Shown piece by piece: positions 30,901 through 40,930 of a stretch of 64,000 nt of DNA. How positions within the stretch are numbered: position 1 is the stretch's first letter; every line of letters begins with the position of its first letter. Under the pieces are notes generated by a model that was given only the letters and a program-made list of their open reading frames with translations, did no database searches and was not told the DNA's origin. Source of the DNA: Zea mays (lineage: Eukaryota > Streptophyta > Magnoliopsida > Poales > Poaceae); assembly GCF_902167145.1 (NCBI RefSeq), contig NC_050098.1, positions 36,388,501 to 36,452,500 on the forward strand, written 5' to 3'. Position numbers and translations under genes: made by a program.

Positions 30901-33900
30901 CTATCCATGATATGTTGTTTGGTGTTGAAATTGTTGTTTGATGATGTTGGAATGATTAAATTGTTGAATTGTGATAAAATTGTTGTTTGGTGTTGAATGC
31001 TGATATTGCAGTGAGTGAGCGGGTAATGAATATTCGTCGAGTAACAGATATTAGGTGGGTACGAGTATGGGTACAGATCCATACCCATGAACGTGTATGG
31101 GTACGAATAAGGCTTGAGTTTTGTCTCACGGGTATGGGTACGAACCATATACCCATGTCCTACCCGCCCGATTGCCATCCCTACTACCTCTGTTGGTCGT
31201 GCCCCTCTCCCGATTGGCCCTGCTCTTCCTACGTCTGATGTGCCTTGCCCATGCATGGTCAACCCCATCATGTCTACCCTGGTCGCGCCACACACACGTC
31301 AGCCAGCCCTGCTCGCCCACGGTCGACCGTGGCGGTCGGTGCTCTCCCCCTCATTCTCCCTTGCCCTGATTTTGCTCCCTTTGTGTTCTAGATTGAGAGC
31401 AAGAGGAAGAACTGCTCGTGAGCTCGACGTCTTTTTTCCGAGGAGAAAGAATAGACCAGTTATTGACATGTAAGGCATGTCCCGGTGACAAAAAGAGGTC
31501 ATTCCAACTAAAATGTCCTTTTGTGGATCTGGAGCTAATATTTTTATAGTGGATCCTAGATTTTTTAGTGGAGCTGCTCCACGGTGAATCCTAGGTTCAA
31601 ATTCATCATTCATTTTTTCACTGATAGAGTTGTCCCAAACATATCCTAAGAAAACTAGCTAGAGGGAGTACACAAGAGTAATTTCAAAAGACTCTCCAAA
31701 TCCTTTCTAATTGTTAGAAAGAAATATGATAAAAACAAAAACGGTAGTTGTGTCTTTTTTATGGAATCGTTCTGATATTTTATCCAGCATAAATGGAAAT
31801 CGTAGGTTATTTAAAATTTGAAATCGATTTGGCCCTCTTCCGATCGTTTTTTATTTTTTGGTATTTTATTGTCCGTATTGTAATCAATATTTTCAGTTTC
31901 AGCCCAACTCGTTTCCTTAGACTGCCTGCCCAGCCAAGTCGATGGCCCAATACTTTTATGACGGGTATAGGATATAGGCACATGCTGAAACAGCTAACCG
32001 CCCAGGGCCAGTTGGCTTAGAAGATTACTCCTAGAATCTGTTAGCTATTTATTAGATAGAGTTTGTTAGCTAGTTATCCCTAAATAGAAGGGCTACGAAT
32101 TAGGAGGAGTTTGTTGAGGCCTGGGACCGGTCTATAAGGTCAAGGCGTTGTATCCAAAAGGGCTATGGATTGATCAATCTAAGAAAGATTGTTCCCTGCC
32201 TCACATGTGTTCTTGAACCGGCAGCAGCATGGCTCCCCTTCGCCCCCGTTCGTCCAACCATCATCCAGCCATTAGCCACTCATATAATCTCCGTAGTAGA
32301 GGCGATCCTACCAATTTGGTATCAGAGATGCCGGGATCAAACGCTGGTGACAGCGTTTCCGCCGCTGTCCAGTCCCCATCCTTGGTCGGTCACGACGATC
32401 CTTGCGGAGATCCAGCGCCAGCTAGGGGATTTCGCCACCCAATTGTCCTCGATCTCCTCTCGTGTGGCTGCAGTCGAGAAGCCACCTGGTCCAGCTACCG
32501 TCTCCCTTTTGCCAGGGAGCCCCTACGACATGCCGAGATATGGGGGGCCTTCCCCAGCCATGGTAGGGGCTGACGCCATTCCGCCACCACACCCCACCAC
32601 CACCCCAGCCACCACCTACTCCACCATAGTTTCCACCGCCCCGCTGCCGCTCCATCCGCTACCCTTCCCGCATTCCTGTCACCCATCCCACAGTTGTCGC
32701 CAATGCCACACATCGTGGCTAGTACCCAATTCCAACCTGCTACAGCAGGCGTCCCCTGTTTCCATCGCCTCGAGTTCGCCACGTTTGATGGCAAGGAAGA
32801 TCTCCTTCAATGGCTAAATCGGTGTGAACAATTCTTCGAAGGACAACGCACGATGGAAGAGGAGAAAGTCTGGCTTGCCTCCTATCACATGACAAAAATT
32901 GACTGGACATGGTACACCCAGCTTTAGCGCGATGAACCTTCCATGTCGTGGGGACTCTTCAAGTAGCACTGCCAACTCCGCTTAGCGCCGCCACTACGCA
33001 GCAATCCTCTCGGCGAACTAGCACGCCTTCCCTTCCGCACGACAGTGCATGACTACCAGGAGAGGTTTTGGGACCTGCTAGCCCAAACAACCCCACTGTC
33101 CCAGGAATAGAAGGTACAACTGTTTACGGCTGGACTGCCGGAGCGTATCAAGGTCGGCGTGGAACTCATGGCACCACGTGATCTCAAGCACGCCCTGAGT
33201 TTGGCGCCCGCATATGAACGTAGGACACAGGCACTCGACACCCACCAGGCACCAAACTCCAACAAGCACCTGCAACGTCCACCTGTCAGTACCAGTGCCA
33301 GCACCACAACCAGCTATCACTGCAGCACCCAGCACCATACAACAGTGGCCATTCAAGAAGCTGACACATGCCGAGATGACTAAGCGCCGTCGCCAAGGAC
33401 TTTGTTACAACTGATATGAACTATATGTTCGTGGTCATAGGTGCCCTAGGTTGTTTTACTTAGAGGTGACCGATTATGAGGATGACACGACCACACAAGA
33501 AGAGGAGACACCGGAGAATTCTGAACCAATGATCTCGCTCCATGCACTGACAGGTATCCGATCGGAGGACACAATGAAGATGAAGATCCAAGTCAGGGAC
33601 AGAATCCTCATTGCTCTTCTGGACACAGGATCCACACATAATTTTATCAACACAGAGACTGCACAATCCATGCAATTGGAGTTCAGACCCTGCCATGGTC
33701 GCCACATGATAGTAGCCAATGGGGACAAAGTCAACTGCTATGGGCTTGCAAATAGTCTCAGCTTCTCAGTAGGTCCGGAGGAGTTCATCATGGATGCCTA
33801 TGCCATTCCTTTGGATTCATTTGGTGTCATCTTAGGAGTTCAATGGCTACGCACTTTAGGACCCATTCTTTGGGATTTGGATTACATGTATATGGCCTAT

Positions 33901-36900
33901 GACATTTGGATTCTAGCAAGATTGAGGCTATCACTTCTTGGCCAGTTCCTTAGTCACCAAGGGGACTTCATGGATTTTTGGGACTAGCCGCATACTACCG
34001 TAAATTTATCAAGGACTTTGGTACAATTGCATGCCCGCCCTACTTAAAAAGGAGGGGTTCCATTGGGGACCACCAGCAGCTACAACATTCCGCACACTAA
34101 AGCAGGCCCTCTCCGCAGCACTTGTCCTACAGCTTCCAAACTTCGAGCAACCATTCATTGTTGACTGCGACGCTTCTGGAACCGGATTTGGAGCTGTGCT
34201 GCATCAAGGGTCAGGACCACTAGCACTTTTTAGTCATCCATTTGCACCGCGACATGTCAAACTCGCAGCATATGAACGAGAATTAATTGGATTGGTTCAG
34301 GCAGTTCGCCACTGGCGACCTTATCTATGGGGCAGTAAATTTGTGGTGCGAACAGATCACTTCAGTCTCAAGAATATGCTCGACCAATGGTTATCAACTG
34401 TCCCCCAACATCATTGGATCAGTAAGTTGTTCGGGTTCGACTTCACTGTGGAATACAGAGCTGGGAGATTCAACACAATTGCAGACGCCCTGTCCTGTCG
34501 CAGCTCTCCTAATGCCACGCTCAACACCTTATCCAACAGGAATGTGCGGAATGTTGTAGCTATATGAAGAGCTGCGGCAGGAATGTGCAGCAGCACCAGA
34601 GTGCCAACAAATCTGCAACCAAATCGAAGACGGTGCCCTTACCGATCCATGGCAGCTGGTTGATGGCCTTATCTTGTATGGCCGTCAGGTGTTTGTGCCA
34701 GGGTCTTCTGCCCTGTTGCCAACTATATTGGACACAATTCACTCGACAGATCATGGGGGCATCCAGAAAACACTGCAGCGAGCACGCGCAGACTTCAAGA
34801 TCAACAAGGACAGACAGTGGTACGAGATTGGGTTCGTTCATGTGCCGTGTGCCAACAAAACAAGACTGAAGCCCTACACCTAGCTGGTCTGCTTCAACCA
34901 CTAGAGGTGCCATCGCAGGTTTGGGCGATATATCGGTTGGGGCTTCCACCAGGAGCACGCATACACGATGTGTTCCATGTCGGTCTGCTCAAGCCATATC
35001 GCGGTGCTCCACCATTGCTGCCACCTTGCCTTGCCGGTTATGGAAAATGGTTGGCTACTCTCTGCTCTAGATAAGGTCCTCAAAGCTCGACTTCAGCGTG
35101 GCGTCTGGTTCGTGCTGGTCAAATGGAGCGGTGTGCAACCTGAAGAAGCCTCCTGGGAGCCCTTGCAACAATTCAAGACCTCATACCCTGACTTCCAGCT
35201 CGAGGACGAGCTGTTCGCGGAGGAGGGGAGAGATGTTATGACGGGTATAGAATATAGGCGCAGGCTGAAACAGCTAACCGCTCAGGGCCAGTCGGCTTAG
35301 AAGATTACTCCTAGAATCTGTTAGCTAGTTATTAGGTAGAGTTTGTTAGCTAGTTATCCCTAAATAAAAGGGCTACAAATTAGGAGTCTATTAAGGAGTT
35401 TGTTGAGGCCTGGGACCGGTCTATAAGGTCCAGGCGTTGTATCAAAAAGGGCTATGTTTGATCAATCTAAGAAAGGATTGTTCCCTGCCTCACTTGTGTT
35501 CTTCAGCCTCACCTGTATTCTTGAGCCGGTAGCATCACGGCTCCCCTTCGCCCCCGTTCATCGAACCATCATCCAACCATTAGCCTCTCATATAATCTCT
35601 GTAGTAGAGGCGATCCTACCAAATACCCTCTCCTAATGTTCGAGTCCGAGCGCCACAACATTGTGTTCACACAAGTGGGGTGTCCACTGGCCATCAAGGC
35701 CCACCGGCCTACGGCACAGAATGCTTCATTCTAAGGGTGTATACCGTGTACGATGGATATTTTGAGTTGTGTCTGTGTCTTTGACCGTGTTTAGGGGTAC
35801 ATGTAAAAACTCAATAGACGTATCTTGGCTCTATGCTCGAGACTGATAACATAGTGATTGGTACATTAAATTTATTGAATACCATATCGTGAATCCTTTA
35901 TTCTTGCCCGCTTCAAGATATGATAACTAATCAAACAATTTCAACCTTGGGGTGAAGAGTTTACACAACTTATGTTTGCTTGAACTTTTTCTTGTTCGTA
36001 GGAAATGAGTTTTTTTTACTACAAATTGATATGTTGTTCCGTGAAATATTGATGTTGTTTTCGTTACCGTCCAATATCGTGTCGTTTTCGTAAAATGTGA
36101 AATTGGTTGAGCATTCTCCCAATCTTTTTCGATTGTTTTCATCGCTAAAAAGGAATATTTAGGTAAAAAATACTTTCCAACTTCTCTAATTGAATATATA
36201 AATATAATCATCATTATTTTGGATTTTTCCCAACTAAATATGAACAACGAGGTTTAATCTCTAGAGTGCGTGTAAGATATAGGAAAGTTGGAGAGAAAAG
36301 ATGTAAAAATTGAATTTAAAAATTGTAAGATATAGGAATTTTTTATTCAAATAAGTTTTTTAAATGATATTTAAAAATTGATTTTTAGAAGGTTTTTGGA
36401 GATACTCTAAGAGCAAATATCAATAATATATTGTTTGATGTTGCTCTTAGAGTATCTCCAAAAACCTTCTAAAATTCAATTTTTATTAGTTAACTCTTTA
36501 TTAGTTTATTATTAATACATGACTCACTTGTGTTTTAAAGTTTTTTTTCTAGCTCGTTTCTTCTATCTCATTACATAGCCTGTTTACCACCTGTTATTAT
36601 ACTTGTCTAGATCTATTTTGGTGCCAGCCAGTGCAAATTCAATTGTTATGTACAATGGCTTTATTCAGAGCTGACAGGCATCTGTAAGGTCTCACCAGAT
36701 CCATTTTGTGCTCATGTAGGAGTTGGGAGCTTTCTGCGGCATGGACTGGAGCTCCGATAAAAGTTCCGTCGAAATTCATTGTTGGGGACCTTGACATTAC
36801 ATACAACGCTCCGGGGGTACCGGACTACATTCACAAGGGTGGCTTCAAGGCAAGCGTGCCAAATCTAGAGGACGTGGTTGTAATGGAGGGAGTGAGCCAC

Positions 36901-36966
36901 TTCATCAACCAGGAGAAACCCAACGAGGTCTCTGATCACATCTGCGAGTTCTTTAGCAAGTTCTGA
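27928..36966 (+). CDS. Soluble epoxide hydrolase (alpha/beta hydrolase fold), four exons
   Basis: Exons: 27928-28233, 28344-28526, 29626-29867 and 36720-36966, all with GT-AG introns (110, 1099 and 6852 bp). The join gives 978 nt and 325 residues, close to other plant soluble epoxide hydrolases (about 320). Such enzymes add water to epoxides, in plants mainly of fatty acids used in cutin and defence pathways. Visible residues: oxyanion-hole HGFP (39-42), nucleophile Asp109 in VGHDWGA, lid tyrosines 158 (HYMCRF) and 239 (LNYYR), acid Asp269 in VGDLD, and catalytic His304 in GVSHF. The full catalytic set is present and no frame break is seen, so it is probably functional. No signal peptide is visible, which suggests a cytosolic (or peroxisomal) protein. 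The ATG context AGAGATGGCG is good. Intron 3 is loaded with transposons. Confidence 0.92.
28773..28930. mobile_element. Small MITE-like inverted repeat in intron 2
   Basis: TTGGATCTATACCATTAAAA (from 28781) and its inverse at 28898-28921 form 24-bp arms with one mismatch, about 93 bp apart. The left and right edges are A-rich and no clear target duplication is seen. It lies wholly in intron 2 of the epoxide hydrolase gene. Confidence 0.65.
30041..30310. mobile_element. Tourist-like MITE in intron 3, TSD TTA
   Basis: The ends are GGGCATGCATAAC and the inverse of GGGCGTGTATAAC, flanked by TTA at 30038-30040 and 30311-30313. The interior contains self-complementary stretches. The last ~56 bp are repeated with changes at 30314-30369, so a second, partial copy may abut it. 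Confidence 0.7.
30370..31646. mobile_element. Non-autonomous PIF/Harbinger element in intron 3, TSD TAA
   Basis: The ends are GGGTTTCTTTGGGACAA and the inverse of GGATATGTTTGGGACAA, flanked by TAA at 30367-30369 and 31647-31649. It carries an hAT element at 30663-31183; without that it is about 756 bp. No transposase is seen. Confidence 0.75.
30663..31183. mobile_element. Non-autonomous hAT element, ~521 bp
   Basis: The ends are TAGGGATGGTAATGGG and GATTGCCATCCCTA, the TAGGGATGGCAA type common in plant hAT elements. The interior is full of subterminal ATGGGTA/TACCCAT motifs. The 8-bp flanks (CTCCTATC and CTACCTCT) do not match well, so the boundaries are less certain than for the other hAT copies. 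It is nested in the PIF/Harbinger element of intron 3. Confidence 0.65.
31954..32313 (+). repeat. 5' LTR of the chromovirus (360 bp)
   Basis: It starts TTTTATGACGGG, where the 3' copy has TGTTATGACGGG, so the terminal TG has mutated to TT. It ends CGATCCTACCA. A few scattered substitutions and one longer gap distinguish it from the 3' LTR. Confidence 0.88.
32750..35230 (+). pseudogene. Chromovirus gag-pol remnant with chromodomain
   Basis: Gag: FATFDGKEDLLQWLNRCEQFF (about 32772-32834), with several stops after it. In the zinc knuckle (CYN then a stop at 33412, RGHRCPRLF) the second Cys codon is TGA. Protease: LLDTGSTHNFI near 33618. The text then jumps near 33985 from post-protease sequence to LAAYYRKFIKDFG, which normally follows the RT domain, so the RT is deleted. 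RNase H follows (FIVDCDASGTGFGAVL, RTDHFSLK). Most of the integrase is also missing. The C-terminus has HDVFHVGLLKPY and a chromodomain (FVLVKWSGVQPEEASWEPL, ~35110-35170), which in active relatives targets chromatin. Confidence 0.8.
35234..35621 (+). repeat. 3' LTR of the chromovirus (388 bp)
   Basis: It starts TGTTATGACGGG and ends CGATCCTACCA, followed by the AATAC target duplication. It is longer than the 5' copy partly through a short local duplication near 35490-35525 (CTCACTTGTGTTCTT / CTCACCTGTATTCTT). Confidence 0.88.
35627..36372. other. Remaining intron 3 sequence
   Basis: AT-rich intronic sequence between the chromovirus and the hairpin. I see no ORF of interest and no terminal repeats. 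Confidence 0.5.
36373..36484. repeat. Near-perfect inverted repeat (hairpin) in intron 3
   Basis: Arms 36386-36416 and 36441-36471 are perfectly complementary over 31 bp (GGAGATACTCTAAGAGC and inverse) with a 24-bp spacer. They extend to about 44 bp each with one mismatch. The arms resemble a MITE terminus, so this may be two MITE ends head to head or a very short MITE. A transcript through it would fold into a long stem. Confidence 0.8.
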
Positions 36967-37072
36967 TACGTATTGGAAAAATCTCAAGGAGCCGTTATAT
37001 GATTCTGAGCTACTCGTGTTTTTATGTCAAAAAAATGCGGTTGCGAGTGTCACCATACAAATATACGATCTA

Positions 37073-37078
37073 AATAAA
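37073..37078 (+). terminator. Polyadenylation signal candidate of the epoxide hydrolase gene
   Basis: AATAAA lies 107 bp after the stop codon at 36966, in an AT-rich 3' region that ends at the PIF-type element at 37260. Plant signals are loose, so the exact cleavage site cannot be read. Confidence 0.5.
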
Positions 37079-38650
37079 ATTCGTCTGTCTCACCTTTTTA
37101 CACAGCTCTACCAAGAAACTTGTTTTGCCTTTGTGGTAGACACCATATGGGGTGATCCAAGAAGCAACTTCCAGCGGCCACGGCAGCTTGGAGTTGCATG
37201 ATAAATTTCCTTTTGATGTATGACACACGTGAGGGTGAGGCTCTCATATTATTGATTTAGGACTCGTTTGGGACGCTCGAAACCGGCGGGTTTTCCGGCC
37301 AAAACCCAGCTTCTCCATGCCCCGTGTAACAGAACACTCCTGTGGCTGCGTCGACGTTTGGAAGTCCATCGGAAGGGAAGCGTGACCCCGGTTTGGAACG
37401 GTTTTCACGGGCAGGAAAAACACGCGTCAGAAGGTCGGACACACAAACCCCGTCTTGCCTCGTCTCGTCTGCTCCCCATCTCCCCGTCTCGCCTCGTCCT
37501 CTGGATCCCGCCGCCGCCTTCACCCACCGCCGACGTAGGGTCTCACCTCGTCCTCCTTCAGATCCAGTCGTCGCTTCACCCACCGCCGACGCAGCACCCC
37601 GTCTCGCCTCGCCTCGTCTCGTCCGCTCCCTATTTCCGTGTCTCACCTAATCCTTCTCCAGATCTAGCTGTCGCCTTCACCCACCACCGACGCCGAGCAA
37701 GAAGACACGGAGCCCGAGGCCACGTCCAGCTCGTCCATCGATCCGGCACACGCGTGCTCCTCGAACGTCGCTGCCCCTCCTCCGAAGAACACGATGACCC
37801 CTCCGCCGACGCTATGAAGAAGATGCAGAGGAAGACGCCCACCGCCGAGCCTCGTCCAGATCCAGCCGATGCCCTCACCCACCGGTAAATATGCATACAT
37901 CCATATTACAAAAGCAATTTGTTTGTGCGCATCGAAATAGGAACCGTTTTGGTGAACTTTGGAAGCAGACAAGGGTTTGGTCACATCCGTAGCATGACCA
38001 GTTTGTTTCTTGGTCGTAGGAGGGACATAGGATGTTTTGTTGCCTTCTACTACCTTCTCCCTCTACCATTTTATTTCTCTCCATATGATTTGGTTCACGG
38101 GAACCCCAATGGCGAGGTGAATTTGGGGATGTAAGACAGCTCAAGAACACAATCCTTTGGGCAAACGTACAAAACTTGACACCCCGACAGCTATATAAAA
38201 GACCAAGTCTACCCTAATCAATGTTTAATCTTGCATCACTTTATTCATAATCCATTGTGCCATCAGCACATAAATAATCGCCCCAATGATGACTACTCTT
38301 CACTGCTACCCTTGTTACAACTATCTGATAGACGCCTTGCTTGAGAAAGCTGGTTATAGTGTATACGCAGCGCTTAGGTAGCACATCAATGTGAGTAATT
38401 GAGTTGTTCAGGGTACTTATCCAAGCTGAATTATTTTGCTGTACAATCCAACCTACTTTAACTAAACAAGCACCTTATTGCTTTGCTAATGTAGTGCGAT
38501 ATTCAACTTTATTGTAGTGTAGTATTCAGCTTTGTTGTATTCAGCTCTGTTGTAGTGCAGTATTCAGCTCTGTTGTATTCTATTCTTGTGTAAACTAGCT
38601 AGTTATTTCCCATAGTTCAATTTGTTAACAATATGTGTTTGCTCTATCAG

Positions 38651-39462
38651 GAACTTGAGAAGAGGAAGGAGAAGGCCAAGGTTGCCTACGAATATAGGTG
38701 TACATTTGTGCTGTGCCTAATAGGCCGGCCCAAAGCACACAATTTCTGGCACGGCCCATATCTGGCACGGTCCAACCTAATTGTGTGCCTGGGTCGGCAC
38801 GGCCCACATTGTGGGCCGTGCCTGGGCCTCATGTCAAGCCCACGGGCCGGCCTGGCACGACCCATTTAACTAAGGCCCACCGAGGCCCACTAAATATAGA
38901 CTCAGTATTTAACTAAGGTTCATCAAAGCCCACATGACTAGCATAACTTGGAGAATCTAGAGCTTCAATAAGCCATCGAGAGCCAATACCTAGATATGGA
39001 TAGTGAATAGTGATGATCATTGTATATGTATTCTGTATGGATGTATAGTACTCAATTAAACACTAAACAGAGAACTTATGAGCTAGTTGTAATATTTTTT
39101 CTTTCTGACCAAAGGTTTATAATGTGCATCCACAAAACATCTTAGTTTTATTTTGGTCATATATATATATATTATACTTTTTGTTGATGTATTACTGTTG
39201 TATGTATATGGGCCGGTCTAGCATATTAAGGTATTTTGGGCTATTTGGGCCGGCCTTGCACACATAACTAATTGTGGGCCGTGCCGTGGGCCGATGACTG
39301 GGCACACGTGCTAGCACGGCACGGCCCATAATTAGATATGTGCTTTTGTGGGCCGTGCCTTTGTGGGCCGTGCTTTTGTGGGCCTGTGCCGTGCCGGGCC
39401 AGGCCGGCCCACATGTACATGTATACCTACGAAAGGAGGAAGCAATTGGCCAAGCTGAGAAG
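38651..39462 (+). pseudogene. RPL13A: Fragment of 60S ribosomal protein uL13 (RPL13A), split by an hAT MITE
   Basis: After CTCTATCAG (splice-acceptor-like), codons read ELEKRKEKAKVAYE up to 38692. They continue after the MITE at 39434 as RRKQLAKLR, ending at a GT (39463) like a splice donor. This matches the C-terminal helix of plant uL13, in which an ELEEKRKEKAKVAYERRKQL-type sequence is conserved. Removing the MITE and one copy of its duplication restores the frame. No other uL13 exon is recognisable, so it is a partial copy, not a gene. I infer capture by the surrounding PIF-type element; reading the family from about 23 residues leaves some doubt. Confidence 0.65.
38693..39425. mobile_element. 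hAT MITE, 733 bp, TSD CCTACGAA
   Basis: The ends are TATAGGTGTACAT and the inverse of TATACATGTACAT. CCTACGAA flanks both sides (38685-38692 and 39426-39433), a perfect 8-bp duplication. Subterminal regions are packed with GGCCGG/GGCACGGCCC motifs. The terminal sequence is shared with the larger hAT element at 43014-48911. Confidence 0.9.
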
Positions 39463-40580
39463 GTATGCTGATATTTTTGCCCCTCACAAGTACTGATACC
39501 CCAGCTGAAAGATGGGTTTAGTTTTAGTTATGACTTTCATTCCCCAGCTAGTTCATATTCTGTTGTAGATTCTGCTGCACTTTGTTCTTATGGATGCATG
39601 GAAAAATATTAATTATTAAACTAATTATGTATTGTACTATATGTTAGTTGTCTTGAGCTGAGCACAACTCTATCCAGGACAGGAGATCATTTGCTGCCTA
39701 TACTTGTGTTAATCTATCCAGGACAGAACTTAGTTTACTTCTTGCCCGACCATGGCCAATTTGGCTATTGTTTTTTCAAATTATATTCCTAGTTTTCCTT
39801 ATTTCTATGAATTACGTAATGTCATGCCTTAATATTCATATAGGTGGAACAACAGCTCCTGGAATCAATGGTGTACCTTGTAGGGTGAGTTAATTTGGCA
39901 GAGTCGGAGTTGTGGCGTGTTATCTTATTTTGTTGATTGATCTTCATTTTTCATTAATTTGATGCCAATTTTCTATGCATATCTACAGAGAAGGAAGCCA
40001 TCTCAAGAAGCCGCTTGCCATGTCTCATGAACTGCATTCTCGTGTGTCTGAACCCCAATCTCTTGTATCTGCTTCTTGTCAGCATTCTCTGTTTTTAGAA
40101 AACTGGTTCTACTGAACCATTTGGACAATCTGCTTGTAGTGTTCTTCTGATTATACATTAAATTGGACAGTTCGTTTGCCTTTGGTGCATAAACCAAACA
40201 TTTGGCATATGTTTTAACCTGTTCTGCTTGTGTTACCTGTTTGTTTGGAGAATTGAAGTGGACAGTTTGTTCAGCACTTTCCAAATAGCCACAGGGCGTG
40301 CAAACCCCACCGGGCAGCATCACACGGTTTTTTTTTTGCAGGTTTACCCCGGCGGTGCTAAATTACCGGGGTAGTCTGTTACCGAATTTTCCAAACGAGG
40401 CCTTAAAGATAATAACTTTCCTGTGAACGTGTTCGGTGTAAAATATCTTTTTTTTACCAGAAAGCATTAGGAACTTGTATCGTTTGTTTCACGAAATATA
40501 ACGTAAATGGTAATAGTAACGATTCACACTAGAATACCACTAGAATATCTGCGGTAACAAATTTAAATAAGGTGGTATCC

Positions 40581-40676
40581 ATTTGTAGTGTGGTATTGAT
40601 TACAGTTGGACTTAAATAAACATAATTCATTTGTAGTGTGGTATTGATTACAGTTGGACTTAAATAAACATAATTT
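40581..40676. repeat. 48-bp tandem duplication
   Basis: ATTTGTAGTGTGGTATTG begins at 40581 and again at 40629, and the two 48-bp copies are almost identical. It lies in non-coding sequence right of the PIF-type element. 40406-40750 holds nothing else I recognise. Confidence 0.85.
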
Positions 40677-40750
40677 AATGTTATTGATTACTTGTTATTT
40701 TATCAATATGTGAATCAAACGTCACCCAATGTGTGTATGAATTTGCCCAT

Positions 40751-40930
40751 TCGTGAGCAGGATCTCGACGGTAACCGTGAGCACACCGTCACTGCACACG
40801 GCGCCGATCTTGTCCATGTCAGTGTTGTCCGGCAGCACAAACTTGCGCATGAACTTTTGGCCATCAGGCGGTCCATGCACAGGTACCTGCGTCCTCGCGC
40901 TCCTCGTTGTGTCGCTCGCGGCTTGTCACC
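40751..40930 (-). pseudogene. Class II small heat-shock protein (HSP20) relic
   Basis: The minus strand reads, in three frames in sequence, [22 protein letters not shown], then [20 protein letters not shown] followed by DGVLTVTVE. This is the second half of the alpha-crystallin domain of class II cytosolic plant sHSPs, including the conserved GVLTVTV strand. Two frameshifts separate the blocks, the N-terminal half is absent and the C-terminal tail is unrelated. It is a truncated, non-functional copy, possibly moved here by a transposon. Confidence 0.75.

Larger units (their letters stand above)
31954..35621 (+). mobile_element. Reina-like chromovirus (Ty3/gypsy), internally deleted, in intron 3, TSD AATAC
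   Basis: Two LTRs (31954-32313 and 35234-35621) flank a 2.9-kb interior. AATAC occurs immediately before (31949-31953) and after (35622-35626) the element. The primer site TGGTATCAGAG starts at 32318. Coding order is gag, protease, RNase H, end of integrase and chromodomain; RT and most of the integrase are missing. Short LTRs and a C-terminal chromodomain point to a Reina-type chromovirus. It accounts for more than half of intron 3 and has the same orientation as the gene. Confidence 0.88.
37260..40402. mobile_element. PIF/Harbinger-type element with a captured uL13 (RPL13A) exon, TSD TTA
   Basis: The ends are GGACTCGTTTGGGA and the inverse of GGCCTCGTTTGGAA, flanked by TTA at 37257-37259 and 40403-40405. 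No transposase ORF is seen. The left interior (37440-37880) is GC-rich with CGCCTCGTC...CACCGCC repeats. An exon-like fragment of a ribosomal protein gene lies at 38651-39462, itself split by an hAT MITE. The rest is AT-rich and looks intronic. The element begins about 290 bp after the epoxide hydrolase stop codon. Confidence 0.65.

Noticed and set aside
37268..37888. Long open frame, about 206 codons, in the PIF-type element
   Set aside because: Made of CTCGTC/CACCGCC repeats; open in other frames and on the opposite strand too; no recognisable protein.
38286..38329. ATGATGA ... CTGA spacing like a C/D-box snoRNA, interesting because RPL13A introns can host snoRNAs
   Set aside because: No terminal stem brackets the boxes and no rRNA-complementary guide could be identified by eye.
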